From Candidatus Thioglobus sp. (lineage in GTDB: Bacteria > Pseudomonadota > Gammaproteobacteria > Arenicellales > UBA868): a DNA stretch of 64,000 nt. The stretch spans positions 23,958 to 87,957 of the forward strand of contig SHBR01000002.1 of the NCBI GenBank assembly GCA_004212795.1. Reading direction: 5' to 3'. Of this stretch, positions 10,176 through 20,521 are shown piece by piece. Position 1 is the first letter of the stretch. Every line of letters begins with the position of its first letter. The translations under genes were made by a program, and so were the position numbers. The notes below the pieces were generated by a model. The model was not told the origin of the DNA. It ran no database searches and saw only the letters and a list, made by a program, of their open reading frames with translations.

Positions 10176-11660
10176 ATGTCTGAATTAAAACGGTATCAAA
10201 TGTACATCGATGGCGAATGGACTGATGCCGAAAATGGCGCAACGTTTACCAGCGTGAATCCAGCGACTGGCGAGACCTGGGCCGAAGTGCCTGAAGCCTC
10301 TGAGTCTGATGTGAATAGAGCCGTCGAGGCGGCACATCGTGCATTTAAGGAAGGTCCATGGTCCAAGCTGACACCGACCGCCCGAGGAAAAATGTTGCGA
10401 CGACTGGCCGATGTACTCGCAACCCATTCCGAAACGCTGGGCCGTTGTGAAACTATCGATACCGGAAAATTATTCAAAGAAACGCGTTGGCAGGCAAACT
10501 ACATTTCTGATTTCTTTCACTATTATGCCGGCCTCGCTGACAAAATCAGCGGGGAAACATTGCCCATTGATAAACCCGACATGATGACAATAACGCTCCG
10601 GGAGCCCTTAGGTGTTGTCGCGGCGGTGGTACCCTGGAATTCCCAGCTATTTCTGGTCGCAGTAAAAATCGGGCCTGCGCTTGCCGCCGGAAATACAGTT
10701 GTTCTGAAAGCTTCTGAACACGCCTCGGCCCCGATGCTCGAATTTGCAAAAGTATTTGAAGAGGCCGGCTTTCCACCGGGTGTGATCAATATCGTCACCG
10801 GGCACGGCGAACCCTGTGGGCGCGCATTGACGAGTCATCCTTTGGTCGACCGAATCAGTTTTACCGGTGGCCCGAATACCGCCAAACATGTTATCCGAAA
10901 CTCTGCAGAAAATTTTGCGCAAGTATCTCTCGAATTAGGAGGGAAATCTCCGGTCATCGTCTTTGACGATGCAGATTTAGAAAGTGCCGTAAACGGTATT
11001 TTGCTGAGCATTTTCAGCGCCAGTGGTCAAAGTTGTGTTGCAGGATCACGACTCCTCCTTCAGGACTCGATAAAAGAAGAGGTCTTGGCGCGCGTGGTCG
11101 AAAAAGCCAAGAAAATTCGTATCGGTGATCCCTTAGATGAGAACAGTCAAATGGGGCCCCTGGCAACAGAGGCACAGCTAACAAACATTCAATCCACGCT
11201 TGTCGATGCGAGCGCCAATGGCGCGAATATTTTATATGGTGGCGCCCGACCTTCAGGTCTGGATACCGGGTGGTATATCGAACCCACCATCGTCGATTGT
11301 CCAAGTCAGGAAATTGGTGTTGTCAGAAATGAACTGTTCGGGCCTGTGGTCAGCGCGTTGGCTTTTCACTCTGAAGAGGAGGCACTATTTATGGCAAACG
11401 ATACTAACTTTGGTCTCGCGAGCGGTATCTTCACGCGTGACGTCGGACGGGCGTTAAGAGTCAGTGGTGCAATTCGCGCGGGCATTGTTTGGGTCAACAC
11501 GTATCGCGTGGTCTCTCCCATTGCGCCCTTTGGCGGCTTTAAAGAAAGCGGCTTTGGTCGAGAATCGGGCATGGAGGCAATCTACGATTACACCCGACCG
11601 AAAACGGTTTGGCTCAATACCGCCTCTGAGCCCATTGCAGATCCATTTGTGATGCAGTAA
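10176..11660 (+). CDS. Aldehyde dehydrogenase family protein
   Basis: VVPWNSQLFL, FTGGPNTAKHVI, LELGGKSPVIVFDDAD, SGQSCVAGSR, NELFGPVVS, PFGGFKESGFGRE. Confidence 0.95.
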   Translation: MSELKRYQMYIDGEWTDAENGATFTSVNPATGETWAEVPEASESDVNRAVEAAHRAFKEGPWSKLTPTARGKMLRRLADVLATHSETLGRCETIDTGKLFKETRWQANYISDFFHYYAGLADKISGETLPIDKPDMMTITLREPLGVVAAVVPWNSQLFLVAVKIGPALAAGNTVVLKASEHASAPMLEFAKVFEEAGFPPGVINIVTGHGEPCGRALTSHPLVDRISFTGGPNTAKHVIRNSAENFAQVSLELGGKSPVIVFDDADLESAVNGILLSIFSASGQSCVAGSRLLLQDSIKEEVLARVVEKAKKIRIGDPLDENSQMGPLATEAQLTNIQSTLVDASANGANILYGGARPSGLDTGWYIEPTIVDCPSQEIGVVRNELFGPVVSALAFHSEEEALFMANDTNFGLASGIFTRDVGRALRVSGAIRAGIVWVNTYRVVSPIAPFGGFKESGFGRESGMEAIYDYTRPKTVWLNTASEPIADPFVMQ

Positions 11661-11776
11661 CCTTATCTGGGTCGACATAAATCGTTAGACAACCCAATTA
11701 ACCCTCGCATTTTCAGCATGTTATTCACCATCCCGGTGATAGACTTCATCCGTTAATTTTTGATCTTGAAACTACT

Positions 11777-12820
11777 ATGAAATTCCAACTCTCTATCAAC
11801 ATGGAACGCATCACCCCTGACGTCGATATGCGCGAAGTCGAGAAACATACCCTCGAAATGGTGCAAATGGCCGACGAAGGTGGATTTCATATTGTTTGGG
11901 CCGCCGAGCACCACGCGCTTGAAATGACAATCGCTCCCAATCCTTTCCAGATTCTTACCTGGTGGGCATCGCATACGAACCGAATTCGGCTTGGGACCGC
12001 CGTAGTTGTGGCGCCATATTGGCATCCCATTAACGTTGCCGGCGAAGCCGCACTTCTCGATTTATACAGTAACGGGCGACTGGAATTCGGAATCGGATCG
12101 GGTGCTTATCAGCGTGAGTTCGATCGGATGCATGCAGGGCTTAAACAATCAGACGCATGGCGATATATGCAAGAAATGCTTCCTGCAGTCAAAGCACTAT
12201 GGCAAGGTGATTACGCCCATGATGGAGACTACTGGCAATTTCCGGAAGCGACCTCGGTGCCCAAGCCCTTGCAGCAGCCCCATCCACCAATCTGGGTTGC
12301 GGCACGAGCCCCTATTACCTACGACTATGCGGTTAAACATGGATGCAACATCATGTCTTGGCCCCTGACACGCCCGATTAGCGAATTAGAAACCTATCTC
12401 GAGAGATTACAAACAGCCCTGGATGATAATCCTGGCAAAGAACGACCCATCTTCTCAGCGATGCGACATACCTGCGTCTACGATGACAAGAAAGATCGTA
12501 TGGTTCCGATTGAAGCCGCGCAGCGACAACTTGCGCAATTTGAAAATCTGTTTAAGAACTCGGGAGGCGTCAATAACGGCTTTCCCGCCATGATCGATCT
12601 CGAGACCGTCGCGAATCGTGACGAATACCACCCGGACATGCTGAATGAAAATTTAATGTTTGGCACGCCCGCAGAAGTTATTGAAAAACTTCGTCTTTAC
12701 GACAATTTAGGTGTGGATCAGTTCACCTATTACGCCAGCCTGGGTCTTGGCATGAAAGAGCAAAAACGCTCTCTCGAGTTATTTATTAATGAGGTGATGC
12801 CTGAGTTTTCCGAAGACTAA
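11777..12820 (+). CDS. LLM-class flavin-dependent (luciferase-like) monooxygenase
   Basis: GFHIVWAAEHHALEM, LGTAVVVAPYWHP, DLYSNGRLEFGIGSGAYQREFDRM. Confidence 0.9.
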   Translation: MKFQLSINMERITPDVDMREVEKHTLEMVQMADEGGFHIVWAAEHHALEMTIAPNPFQILTWWASHTNRIRLGTAVVVAPYWHPINVAGEAALLDLYSNGRLEFGIGSGAYQREFDRMHAGLKQSDAWRYMQEMLPAVKALWQGDYAHDGDYWQFPEATSVPKPLQQPHPPIWVAARAPITYDYAVKHGCNIMSWPLTRPISELETYLERLQTALDDNPGKERPIFSAMRHTCVYDDKKDRMVPIEAAQRQLAQFENLFKNSGGVNNGFPAMIDLETVANRDEYHPDMLNENLMFGTPAEVIEKLRLYDNLGVDQFTYYASLGLGMKEQKRSLELFINEVMPEFSED

Positions 12821-12828
12821 GCGTTGAC

Positions 12829-12858
12829 GTCTCGGCATCCCAGCGGGAATGCCGAGAC
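12829..12858. terminator. Bidirectional hairpin terminator between convergent genes
   Basis: GTCTCGGCAT-cccagcggga-ATGCCGAGAC between convergent LLM and BKACE genes. Confidence 0.65.
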
Positions 12859-12868
12859 ATTAATTGCG

Positions 12869-13753
12869 CTATCGAATACCCAGCTTCTCTCGCGTTTCGT
12901 CGGTATCACAAACCCGACCCCCTAAATCCTTGATGATTCGAACGGCTTTCTCAACCAGTTCGGCGTTGCTTGCAGGCACCCCCTTCTCAAGATAAAGATT
13001 ATCTTCAAGACCGACCCTAACGTTGCCTCCTAGCAACATTGCCTGAGCGGCCATCGGCATTTGTGTGCGACTAATTCCAAATCCGGACCAGAAAGCATCC
13101 CCCGGCAGTTGGTTTACCATCGCCATCATCGTAGCCGGATCCGCGCCCGCGCCCCAGGGTATACCCAAGCACACTTGGTACATCGCGGGTCCTTTAATAA
13201 TGCCTTCGGCGACCATCTGATTTGCAAACCGCAGGTGACCTAAATCAAACACTTCCATCTCGGGCTTGACCCCTATTTCGGCATAACGCGCTGCCATGGT
13301 CCTGAGCATATTCGGGGTTTGTACATACACATAATTTGCATTATCGAAATTGATCGTCCCACAGTCGAGTGTCGCAATATCCGGTCTTAATAACTCCACA
13401 TGCGCCATTCGCTCGGAGGCACTAATCAAATCCGTGCCCTCTCCAGGCACATTTGGCTGATCGTCATCAACAATAAGATCTCCACCCATTCCTGCTGTCA
13501 GATTGATGAGTACATTTCGACCACTATCCCTCACCAGCTGAACGGTCTGTTTAAACAGATTAATGTCTCGACTACCCTTCCCCGTTTCCGGATCGCGTAC
13601 ATGTAAGTGCACAATCGATGCGCCTGCATCAGCGGCTTCGATAGCCGAATCCGCAATCTGCTCAGGGGTTACCGGGATGGCGGGGTGTTTATCAACTGTA
13701 TCGCCGGCGCCAGTGACTGCGCAGGTAACGACAACATCTGTATTCATTGACAT
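12869..13753 (-). CDS. BKACE family beta-keto acid cleavage enzyme (probable 3-dehydrocarnitine cleavage)
   Basis: [18 protein letters not shown] Zn motif, [16 protein letters not shown]; adjacent to L-carnitine dehydrogenase-like gene. Confidence 0.87.
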   Translation of the reverse strand: MSMNTDVVVTCAVTGAGDTVDKHPAIPVTPEQIADSAIEAADAGASIVHLHVRDPETGKGSRDINLFKQTVQLVRDSGRNVLINLTAGMGGDLIVDDDQPNVPGEGTDLISASERMAHVELLRPDIATLDCGTINFDNANYVYVQTPNMLRTMAARYAEIGVKPEMEVFDLGHLRFANQMVAEGIIKGPAMYQVCLGIPWGAGADPATMMAMVNQLPGDAFWSGFGISRTQMPMAAQAMLLGGNVRVGLEDNLYLEKGVPASNAELVEKAVRIIKDLGGRVCDTDETREKLGIR

Positions 13754-13791
13754 GTTTTATCTCCTGTAAAAATTTTTTTGGGTTACCTGAC

Positions 13792-14820
13792 TTAGACCAT
13801 CTTGGGCCAACCATCCTCATCTTCCGAATACCAGTGCTCCTTAAGCACCTTTTGAATCTCAACAAGACATCGGTCACGACGGCGTTCCATTTCACTAAAT
13901 ACTCGATCGCCCGACTCATCTTCACAACCTTCCACAATTCGCTGTTTAAGTTCATCGGTCAATTCTGGCGCCTTCATATGAGACCACGGTAGTTCCAGAG
14001 CCGGACCGAATTGTTCAATGGTATGACGCATGCCGCCCGGTCCTCCACCCAGATGCCAGGCGAGAAAAGTTCCCATAAATGCCCAGCGCAACCCCGGCCC
14101 TCCGGTAACCGCCGCGTCAATCTCGGCAACGGTCGCCACGCCCTGATCTATCAGGTGAAGTGCCTCTCGATAGAGCGACTCCTGTAATCGATCCGCAATA
14201 TAGGCTTCGATTTCCCGTCGAACATGCAACGGGCGCATACCAATCGACCGGTAAAAGGCGCCAGCTCGACTCACAGCAACCGAGGAGGTCTGCTCACTGC
14301 CCACTACCTCGACCAGCGGCAATAAATAAACGGGGGCAAAAGGATGTCCAATCAGAAGCCGCTCGGGGTGTTTACACTGAGACTGTAGTCGACTTGGCAA
14401 CAGGCCCGATGAGCTAGACGCAATCACAACGTCCGCTCTGACATTCTCGCTGATCTCCTGGTGAATCGCTATCTTGAGATCTTCTCGCTCCGGAACATTT
14501 TCCTGTACGAAATCCGCTTGAGCCACTGCGGCTTCGATATTGTCTACAAAACTTAACTGACCGCCCGATTCGGCAATCAGATCAGCCGCCTCCAGAATCG
14601 GCCACGCCTCGTCAATCATCCGTTCAACATAATCTCGAGACTCAGGACGAGGGTCAGTCACCACCACGTTTAGCCCATTCGCTAAACATCGTGTCGCCCA
14701 ACCACCACCGATAACGCCACCACCCACCAGTGCAATAGTTTTGATCTCTTGCTGTGTCACTTTCAACTTTCTCCCTATCGGAAATTTATTCCCCTTTAAA
14801 ATTAGGCTTACGCTTCTCAA
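13792..14820 (-). CDS. L-carnitine dehydrogenase-like 3-hydroxyacyl-CoA dehydrogenase family protein
   Basis: VGGGVIGGGWATRCLANGLNV; VQENVPEREDLK; SSSSGLLPSRLQSQCKHPERLLIGHPFAPVYLLPLVEVVG; GLRWAFMGTF; GGMRHTIEQFGPALELPW match remembered L-carnitine dehydrogenase pattern. Confidence 0.82.
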   Translation of the reverse strand: MRSVSLILKGNKFPIGRKLKVTQQEIKTIALVGGGVIGGGWATRCLANGLNVVVTDPRPESRDYVERMIDEAWPILEAADLIAESGGQLSFVDNIEAAVAQADFVQENVPEREDLKIAIHQEISENVRADVVIASSSSGLLPSRLQSQCKHPERLLIGHPFAPVYLLPLVEVVGSEQTSSVAVSRAGAFYRSIGMRPLHVRREIEAYIADRLQESLYREALHLIDQGVATVAEIDAAVTGGPGLRWAFMGTFLAWHLGGGPGGMRHTIEQFGPALELPWSHMKAPELTDELKQRIVEGCEDESGDRVFSEMERRRDRCLVEIQKVLKEHWYSEDEDGWPKMV

Positions 14821-15598
14821 CGAAGGCTTTTACCCCCTCTTTTGCATCTTCCGACCGAAGCATTTTCCGGTAGGTCGGCAAATCACCCGTGCGCATCGTC
14901 TGAAATGCCCCTTCAATTGTTTCACCTTCAATCGCGCGCAACACCTCTTTGATTGTTTGAACCGCGAGTGGCGCCGAATCAGCAATTTGCTGCGCCCACT
15001 GACGCGCCGTCTCCATGAGTTCCGCGCCCGGTACCACGGCATTCACAAGGCCATGCTGACAGGCCTCATCTGCCCACATCTGACGACCCAACAGCAACAT
15101 TTCCATTGCCACGTTGTACGGCACACGGCGCGGCAATCTTTGAATCGCACCCGCATCTGGCACGATTCCGAGTGGCATCTCCGGAAGCTGGAAAAACACA
15201 TGATCGGCGGCGATCACCAGGTCGCATGACATCGCCAGCTCGAAACCCCCGCCAATCGCGTGCCCATTGATCGCGGCAACAACTGGTTTATTGAGATTCC
15301 ACATCTCTGTAAGACCTGCGAACCCGCCGGGCAGATCCGCGTCGGCTTCCCACCAATTATCCAACTGCTGTTCACCACTATCTAACGCCTTTAGATCCCA
15401 GCCCGCAGAGAAAATTTTCTCACCGCTAGCCGTCACTAATCCAACACGCAGCGAAGGGTCATCCCGCAACATCACGACCGCTTCATTGATACGGCGACTA
15501 AGCTCGAAGTCGATCGCGTTTACTTTCGGCCGATTCAGCTGAATTTCAAGGACTGCGTCATGGCGAGTGACGATCAATTCGTTAGTTCTGTCTTCCAT
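14786..15598 (-). CDS. Crotonase family, carnitinyl-CoA dehydratase (CaiD)-like
   Basis: EKIFSAGWDLKAL, GGFAGLTEMWNLNKPVVAAINGHAIGGGFELAMSCDLVIAAD, PEMPLGIVPDAGAIQRLP closely follow the CaiD motif pattern. Confidence 0.82.
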   Translation of the reverse strand: MEDRTNELIVTRHDAVLEIQLNRPKVNAIDFELSRRINEAVVMLRDDPSLRVGLVTASGEKIFSAGWDLKALDSGEQQLDNWWEADADLPGGFAGLTEMWNLNKPVVAAINGHAIGGGFELAMSCDLVIAADHVFFQLPEMPLGIVPDAGAIQRLPRRVPYNVAMEMLLLGRQMWADEACQHGLVNAVVPGAELMETARQWAQQIADSAPLAVQTIKEVLRAIEGETIEGAFQTMRTGDLPTYRKMLRSEDAKEGVKAFVEKRKPNFKGE

Positions 15599-15758
15599 AT
15601 TAATCTTGTTGTTTTAAATAACGGCATGTGGTTAGTCGTAGCGCAGAACATTATGGCAATCAGCCGTTCAAAGCAATATCATGTGAGCCTCTTATTTGCC
15701 CAAATGCGCTAGGAGGGTCAGCAAATCCTGCGCGGACTATTTTTAAAACGGATCAAAA

Positions 15759-16919
15759 ATGGATATTGAGTTGACGAGCGAACAGCAGATGCTGACGGAG
15801 TCGATCAAGGCATTCGTCACTGAGGAGCTGATTCCCCTTGAGGTAACAGTCGAACGTGCCGGAGAAGTTAGCGCGGCACAAGGCGACAAGATTAAACAAA
15901 AAGCACTGGACATGGGCTTTTATGCGGCCAATCTCCCCGAGTCTGTGGGTGGAGGCGGCCTCGACTACACCAGCCTCGCCATTATGGAGCGTGAGTTTGG
16001 CAAAGTGTCCCATGCGCTACATGGATTCGCGTGGCGCCCAACCGAACTCCTCATGGCCTGCAATCAGGAGCAAAAGGAAAAGTACCTTGACCCTTGTGTC
16101 ACTGGAGAAAAAGTCGAATGCTTTGCAATTACCGAGCCTGGTGCAGGTTCTGACATCATGTCGATGGCGACTCGTGCAACGCAGGACGGAGAAGACTGGG
16201 TGATTAACGGCGCTAAGCACTTTGTGAGCGGCCATATCGAACCGGACTTCGCAATTCTTTTCGCAGCGACCGGTGTTGACCAGACTGAACGCGGACCCCG
16301 CAAAAGAGTCAGCGCATTTTTAGTCGACAAAGGACACCCGGGATTTGATATCACTCGCGGACCCCGATGCGTCAGCCAGCGCGCTTACCTCAATTTCGTA
16401 CTCTCTTTTAACGACTGCCGGGTTTCTCAATCCCAAATGCTAGGTGCAGAAGGTGAAGGATTAACGCTAGCCGATAAGTGGATCAAAATGGGTCGAGTCT
16501 GGGTGGGTGCTGGATGCTGCGGCCGAGCCGAACGCCTGTTGGATCTCTCAGTTGAATGGGCGGCTAATCGAAAACAATTTGGGCAAGCAATAGGAAAATT
16601 TCAAGGCACCTCTTTTAAGCTCGCGGACATGGCGACCGAACTCCAAGCTGCGGATCTCATGGTCATGCATGCTGCAAAAAAGGCGGATGCCGGCCTCATG
16701 ACGCCAACAGATGCAGCAATGTGTAAGCTTTTTGCATCAGAAATGTTGCACCGCCTGGCCGATAACGCTGTTCAAATCCACGGCGGCATGGGACTCATGG
16801 AAGATCTTCCCATCGAGCGCCTGTGGCGAGATGCGCGACTCGAACGCATCTGGGAAGGCACATCAGAAATCCAAAGACATATTATTAGTCGGTCGCTACT
16901 TCGGCCGCTTGGCGCGTGA
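15759..16919 (+). CDS. Acyl-CoA dehydrogenase
   Basis: CFAITEPGAGSDIMSM, VINGAKHFVSG, NRKQFGQAIGKFQ, QIHGGMGLMEDLPIERLWRDARLERIWEGTSEIQR. Confidence 0.93.
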   Translation: MDIELTSEQQMLTESIKAFVTEELIPLEVTVERAGEVSAAQGDKIKQKALDMGFYAANLPESVGGGGLDYTSLAIMEREFGKVSHALHGFAWRPTELLMACNQEQKEKYLDPCVTGEKVECFAITEPGAGSDIMSMATRATQDGEDWVINGAKHFVSGHIEPDFAILFAATGVDQTERGPRKRVSAFLVDKGHPGFDITRGPRCVSQRAYLNFVLSFNDCRVSQSQMLGAEGEGLTLADKWIKMGRVWVGAGCCGRAERLLDLSVEWAANRKQFGQAIGKFQGTSFKLADMATELQAADLMVMHAAKKADAGLMTPTDAAMCKLFASEMLHRLADNAVQIHGGMGLMEDLPIERLWRDARLERIWEGTSEIQRHIISRSLLRPLGA

Positions 16920-19033
16920 ATCTTAATCAAAAAGAGAATCTTCGCAGGCTTCTAACGCCGCGGCACATCGCCTTCATTGGCGGCGAATCAGCGGTATTTG
17001 CCGCCAAGCAGTGTGAGTCAGGCGGCTTCAAAGGGGAAATTTGGGGCGTTAACCCGAAACCGGGGCGCTTTGATGCGCTACCATGCTATCCGTCGGTAAG
17101 CGATCTACCCGAAGGACCCGATGCCACTTTTCTTGCGGTGCCCAGAAAAGCCGTCCCTCAGGTATTAACTGATCTCAGGGAAAAAGGCGGTGGCGGTATT
17201 GTCTGCTACTCGGCTGGCTTTGGCGAGCTGGGCTCGGACGGAGAACAGTTGGAAAAATCGCTCATCGCCGCCTGCGGTGAGATGGCGCTCGCCGGTCCGA
17301 ATGTCTTCGGGCTTTTGAACTACGTGACTAATGGACACTTATGGCCATTTAGTCACGGCGGCCAATCAGTCAAACGGGGACCTGCAATCATCTCGCAGTC
17401 AGGGATGCTATCGAGTTATCTCCTCACGAACCGCAGATCAGTGGACTTCTCTTACGTAATCGGTGCCGGTAACCAATCCGTACTAGGCGTTGAAGATTAT
17501 CTGGAGCACCTGGTCGATAACCCGGCCGTAAATGGTTTTGGGCTTTACATTGAGACGCTAAGGGACATTCCACGTTTTACTGAGGCCGCGAATCGCGCGC
17601 TTGAAAAAGGCATCCCGATCGTAGCGCTCAAAGTAGGAAAATCTGATCTAGCCGCTAAAACCGCGTTAACTCACACAGGGTCTCTAGCCGGAGTTGATCA
17701 TTACTATCAGGCTCTTTTCGAACGGGTCGGCATTGCTCGTGTTTCAAGTCCTAGTCTTATGCTAGAAACCTTAAGCATGCTGACGGTTGCGGGCGGTCCT
17801 TCGGGCAATCGCCTCGCCGCTTTTACCTGTTCAGGTGGCGATGTTGCGATGTTAGCCGACTGCGCCCATGAAGCGGGCCTCCATTTTCCGGAACCCGATA
17901 AATTCACCCGGTCGCGATTGACAGAGTGCCTGCCTGACATCGCGACGGTAGGCAACCCGCTCGATTACACCACTCCACTTTGGGGTCAGGAACAAAAACT
18001 CGAGAGCGTTTTTGACGCGGCGCTTGAGCAGGGATATGACGCTGCGTTGCTCGTTCAGGACTATCCGCCTGTCGAACTTGGATCCGATCGCCCCTACTAT
18101 CAAGCAGATGCAATGGCCTTCATCCGAGCGACTCGGCGTGCAGGTATCCCAGCCGCAATCTGTGCGAGTCTTCCAGAAAATCTGGATAGCGAAACACAAC
18201 AAACGCTTATTGAAAATCAAATCGCACCGCTTCAAGGTATCTCTGAAGCCACTACCGCAATTGCGGCGGCTACTGTTTTTGGGCGAGCGCGGCAACGCTA
18301 CCTCGATGGGGGAAAAAATCTTGCGCTGTCTTGCAATAGATCTGATCGGTCGACAGCGCAGGTGCTGGACGAATGGCAGGGAAAATCTCTTTTAAAAAAG
18401 TTCAGTATCCCGACCCCTAATGGCATTCTGAGTGACTCTATTAACGCTGGAAGAGACGGCACAAAAATTGGTTTACCCGTTGTTTTAAAACTTGTTAATG
18501 CGCAACTGCCGCACAAAACTGAACATGGCATTGTCCGAGTCAATCTTCAAAACGAAACAGACCTACAACTGGCCGCACAAGATGTGATCTCTAATGGCGA
18601 AAAAGCGCTTGGCAAACCTGTCGAAGACCAGATTCTTGTTGAAGAAATGGTGACAAGTACGATCGCCGAGCTGTTGGTTGGCATAAAAAATGACCCGCAA
18701 TTTGGCCTAATTATGACAATTGCGAGCGGCGGCACGCTGGTTGAGCTCTTGAACGACGCAAGAACGTTATTGCTCCCCGCTGATCGAGACGAGATCCACA
18801 ATGCGCTTTCATCGTTAAAAGTCATGAAGCTTTTAACGGGATATCGTGGTCGACCCATGGCTGATATTGAACTGATTTTGAATTGTCTCGAAGCAATCAG
18901 CCTGATGGCTCAATCTCTTGCTAACTCGCTCAGTGAAATGGATATCAACCCACTACTCATTACTGCAAATCGGTGTGTAGCAGCAGATGCCCTCATAGCG
19001 CTCTTCGAGCCTAACAGCGATCAATCAACCTAG
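16916..19033 (+). CDS. Acyl-CoA synthetase (NDP/ADP-forming), fused alpha+beta subunits
   Basis: CoA-binding N-term (RHIAFIGGES..GFKGEIWGVNPK), LAGPNVFGLLNY, ATP-grasp-like C-term (VVLKLVNAQLPHKTEHGIVRVNL, GYRGRPMADIE); GTG start overlaps the acyl-CoA dehydrogenase stop. Confidence 0.9.
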   Translation: MNLNQKENLRRLLTPRHIAFIGGESAVFAAKQCESGGFKGEIWGVNPKPGRFDALPCYPSVSDLPEGPDATFLAVPRKAVPQVLTDLREKGGGGIVCYSAGFGELGSDGEQLEKSLIAACGEMALAGPNVFGLLNYVTNGHLWPFSHGGQSVKRGPAIISQSGMLSSYLLTNRRSVDFSYVIGAGNQSVLGVEDYLEHLVDNPAVNGFGLYIETLRDIPRFTEAANRALEKGIPIVALKVGKSDLAAKTALTHTGSLAGVDHYYQALFERVGIARVSSPSLMLETLSMLTVAGGPSGNRLAAFTCSGGDVAMLADCAHEAGLHFPEPDKFTRSRLTECLPDIATVGNPLDYTTPLWGQEQKLESVFDAALEQGYDAALLVQDYPPVELGSDRPYYQADAMAFIRATRRAGIPAAICASLPENLDSETQQTLIENQIAPLQGISEATTAIAAATVFGRARQRYLDGGKNLALSCNRSDRSTAQVLDEWQGKSLLKKFSIPTPNGILSDSINAGRDGTKIGLPVVLKLVNAQLPHKTEHGIVRVNLQNETDLQLAAQDVISNGEKALGKPVEDQILVEEMVTSTIAELLVGIKNDPQFGLIMTIASGGTLVELLNDARTLLLPADRDEIHNALSSLKVMKLLTGYRGRPMADIELILNCLEAISLMAQSLANSLSEMDINPLLITANRCVAADALIALFEPNSDQST

Positions 19034-19047
19034 GCGCTACATCAAAA

Positions 19048-19686
19048 ATGTTGAAAAAATTACTTTTGCTACTGGACTATGACGGCGTTATTGTGGATTC
19101 GGCGCAACCTGTTCTTGATGAGACTGCGGCCTTCTGTGCGAACCATCAGATTGCTTTTAATCTAAATCTTGAAGACTTCGATCGCCTTAATCCTGCCACC
19201 TTCACAATGTTAGCGAAAATATGCGGCATCCCCGATTCAAAACACCGTAATTACGCACAGTTTCTTTTCGACGAGCTTCAAAGCGACAAACGACGCATCC
19301 CCCTGTTCAATGGCATTAAGGATCTTATTGATGATCTCAGCCGTTACCACACGCTTTGCGTCGTCACAGCTAATCACGCGAAAGTTGTTGAAAACCGTCT
19401 TGCCCATGAGCAAATTCAAAACTGCATCGACACCTACTATGGAAGTGACCAGCCAGGGTCTAAAGCTGATCATATTCGTCAAGCGCTTGATCACTATGCG
19501 GTACCTGCAGCCGATGCCTGGATGATTGGAGATTCCGTCAGCGATATCGAAGCTGCTAGACACGGGGGCGTTAACAGTGTGGCGGTCAGTTGGGGATGGC
19601 AGTCGCGAAGTCTTTTAGGCTCGCACAGTCCTGACCTACTGTTTGACACGCCTCAAGAGATGCACACGTTCTTCAAGCCGAATTAA
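19048..19686 (+). CDS. HAD family hydrolase (phosphoglycolate phosphatase-like)
   Basis: LLLLDYDGVIVDS, CVVTANHAKVVENRL, AWMIGDSVSDIEAARHGGVNSVAVSWG. Confidence 0.85.
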   Translation: MLKKLLLLLDYDGVIVDSAQPVLDETAAFCANHQIAFNLNLEDFDRLNPATFTMLAKICGIPDSKHRNYAQFLFDELQSDKRRIPLFNGIKDLIDDLSRYHTLCVVTANHAKVVENRLAHEQIQNCIDTYYGSDQPGSKADHIRQALDHYAVPAADAWMIGDSVSDIEAARHGGVNSVAVSWGWQSRSLLGSHSPDLLFDTPQEMHTFFKPN

Positions 19687-19711
19687 ATCAGCGCTTGTTC
19701 ACCGCTTGATT

Positions 19712-20365
19712 ATGAATACGCTCGCACACCTTTACCTATCAGGCGACGACCCAGACCTGCTTCTTGGAAACTTTATTGGCGACTCGGTTCGCGGCGATGA
19801 TTTTTTACAACTTGAGTATCGCGTCCAGCAAGGCGTTCTGCTTCACCGGAAAATCGATCGCTTCACTGATCAGCACGTGATTTTTAAACACATTTGCTCA
19901 ATCATGCGGGATGGCTTTGGTCGTTACGCACCGGTCGTGGCAGATGTATTTCTTGATCATTTTCTCGCCCGAGACTGGGAGCGCTTTAATACCTATTCAC
20001 TAAAAGAATACGTCCAATGGGCCCAAGGCCTCCTCGCCCCGCGCATCGAAGGGTGTCCCGAGCGATCCAGAAGGTATTTTCACTATCTGAGCACAACCAA
20101 TACGCTTGTACACTATCAGTCAATAGAAGGGATCTGCAGCACACTTTTACAAATGTCCAAACGAACGCGTTTCAAGTCAGGAATGGAAAATGCGAAATCG
20201 GTATTAACAAGTTGCTATGAGGAGCTCGAAGAGAATTTTGAAATTTTTTTCCCGGAAGTGGTGGAATTCGCGTCGGCTTCAATATCCGATTTAACTGCAC
20301 CGATCCAGAAATTAACTAAATTTAGTAACTCATCTCAACTGAGATACCCGCATATTTACAAGTAA
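19712..20365 (+). CDS. Acyl-carrier-protein phosphodiesterase family (AcpH-like)
   Basis: MNTLAHLYLSGDDPDLLLGNFIGDSVRGDDF..VQQGVLLHRKIDRFTDQH; start revised to internal ATG. Confidence 0.85.
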   Translation: MNTLAHLYLSGDDPDLLLGNFIGDSVRGDDFLQLEYRVQQGVLLHRKIDRFTDQHVIFKHICSIMRDGFGRYAPVVADVFLDHFLARDWERFNTYSLKEYVQWAQGLLAPRIEGCPERSRRYFHYLSTTNTLVHYQSIEGICSTLLQMSKRTRFKSGMENAKSVLTSCYEELEENFEIFFPEVVEFASASISDLTAPIQKLTKFSNSSQLRYPHIYK

Positions 20366-20521
20366 TCAATTTTTATATCTCTCGTTCCCTCAGATAATTT
20401 TCTCTTTGTGGAAACAATTTAAACCGCAAAACGACGCCCCCTGTAGAACCAATTGGTTTTGAATTAGAGATGTTTCATACTTGTCTAATCCACTCATGCA
20501 ACATATTAGGAAATCCGCATT

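Noticed and set aside
14741-15229. 162-aa plus-strand ORF
   Set aside because: Antisense to the CaiD-like gene; no motifs.
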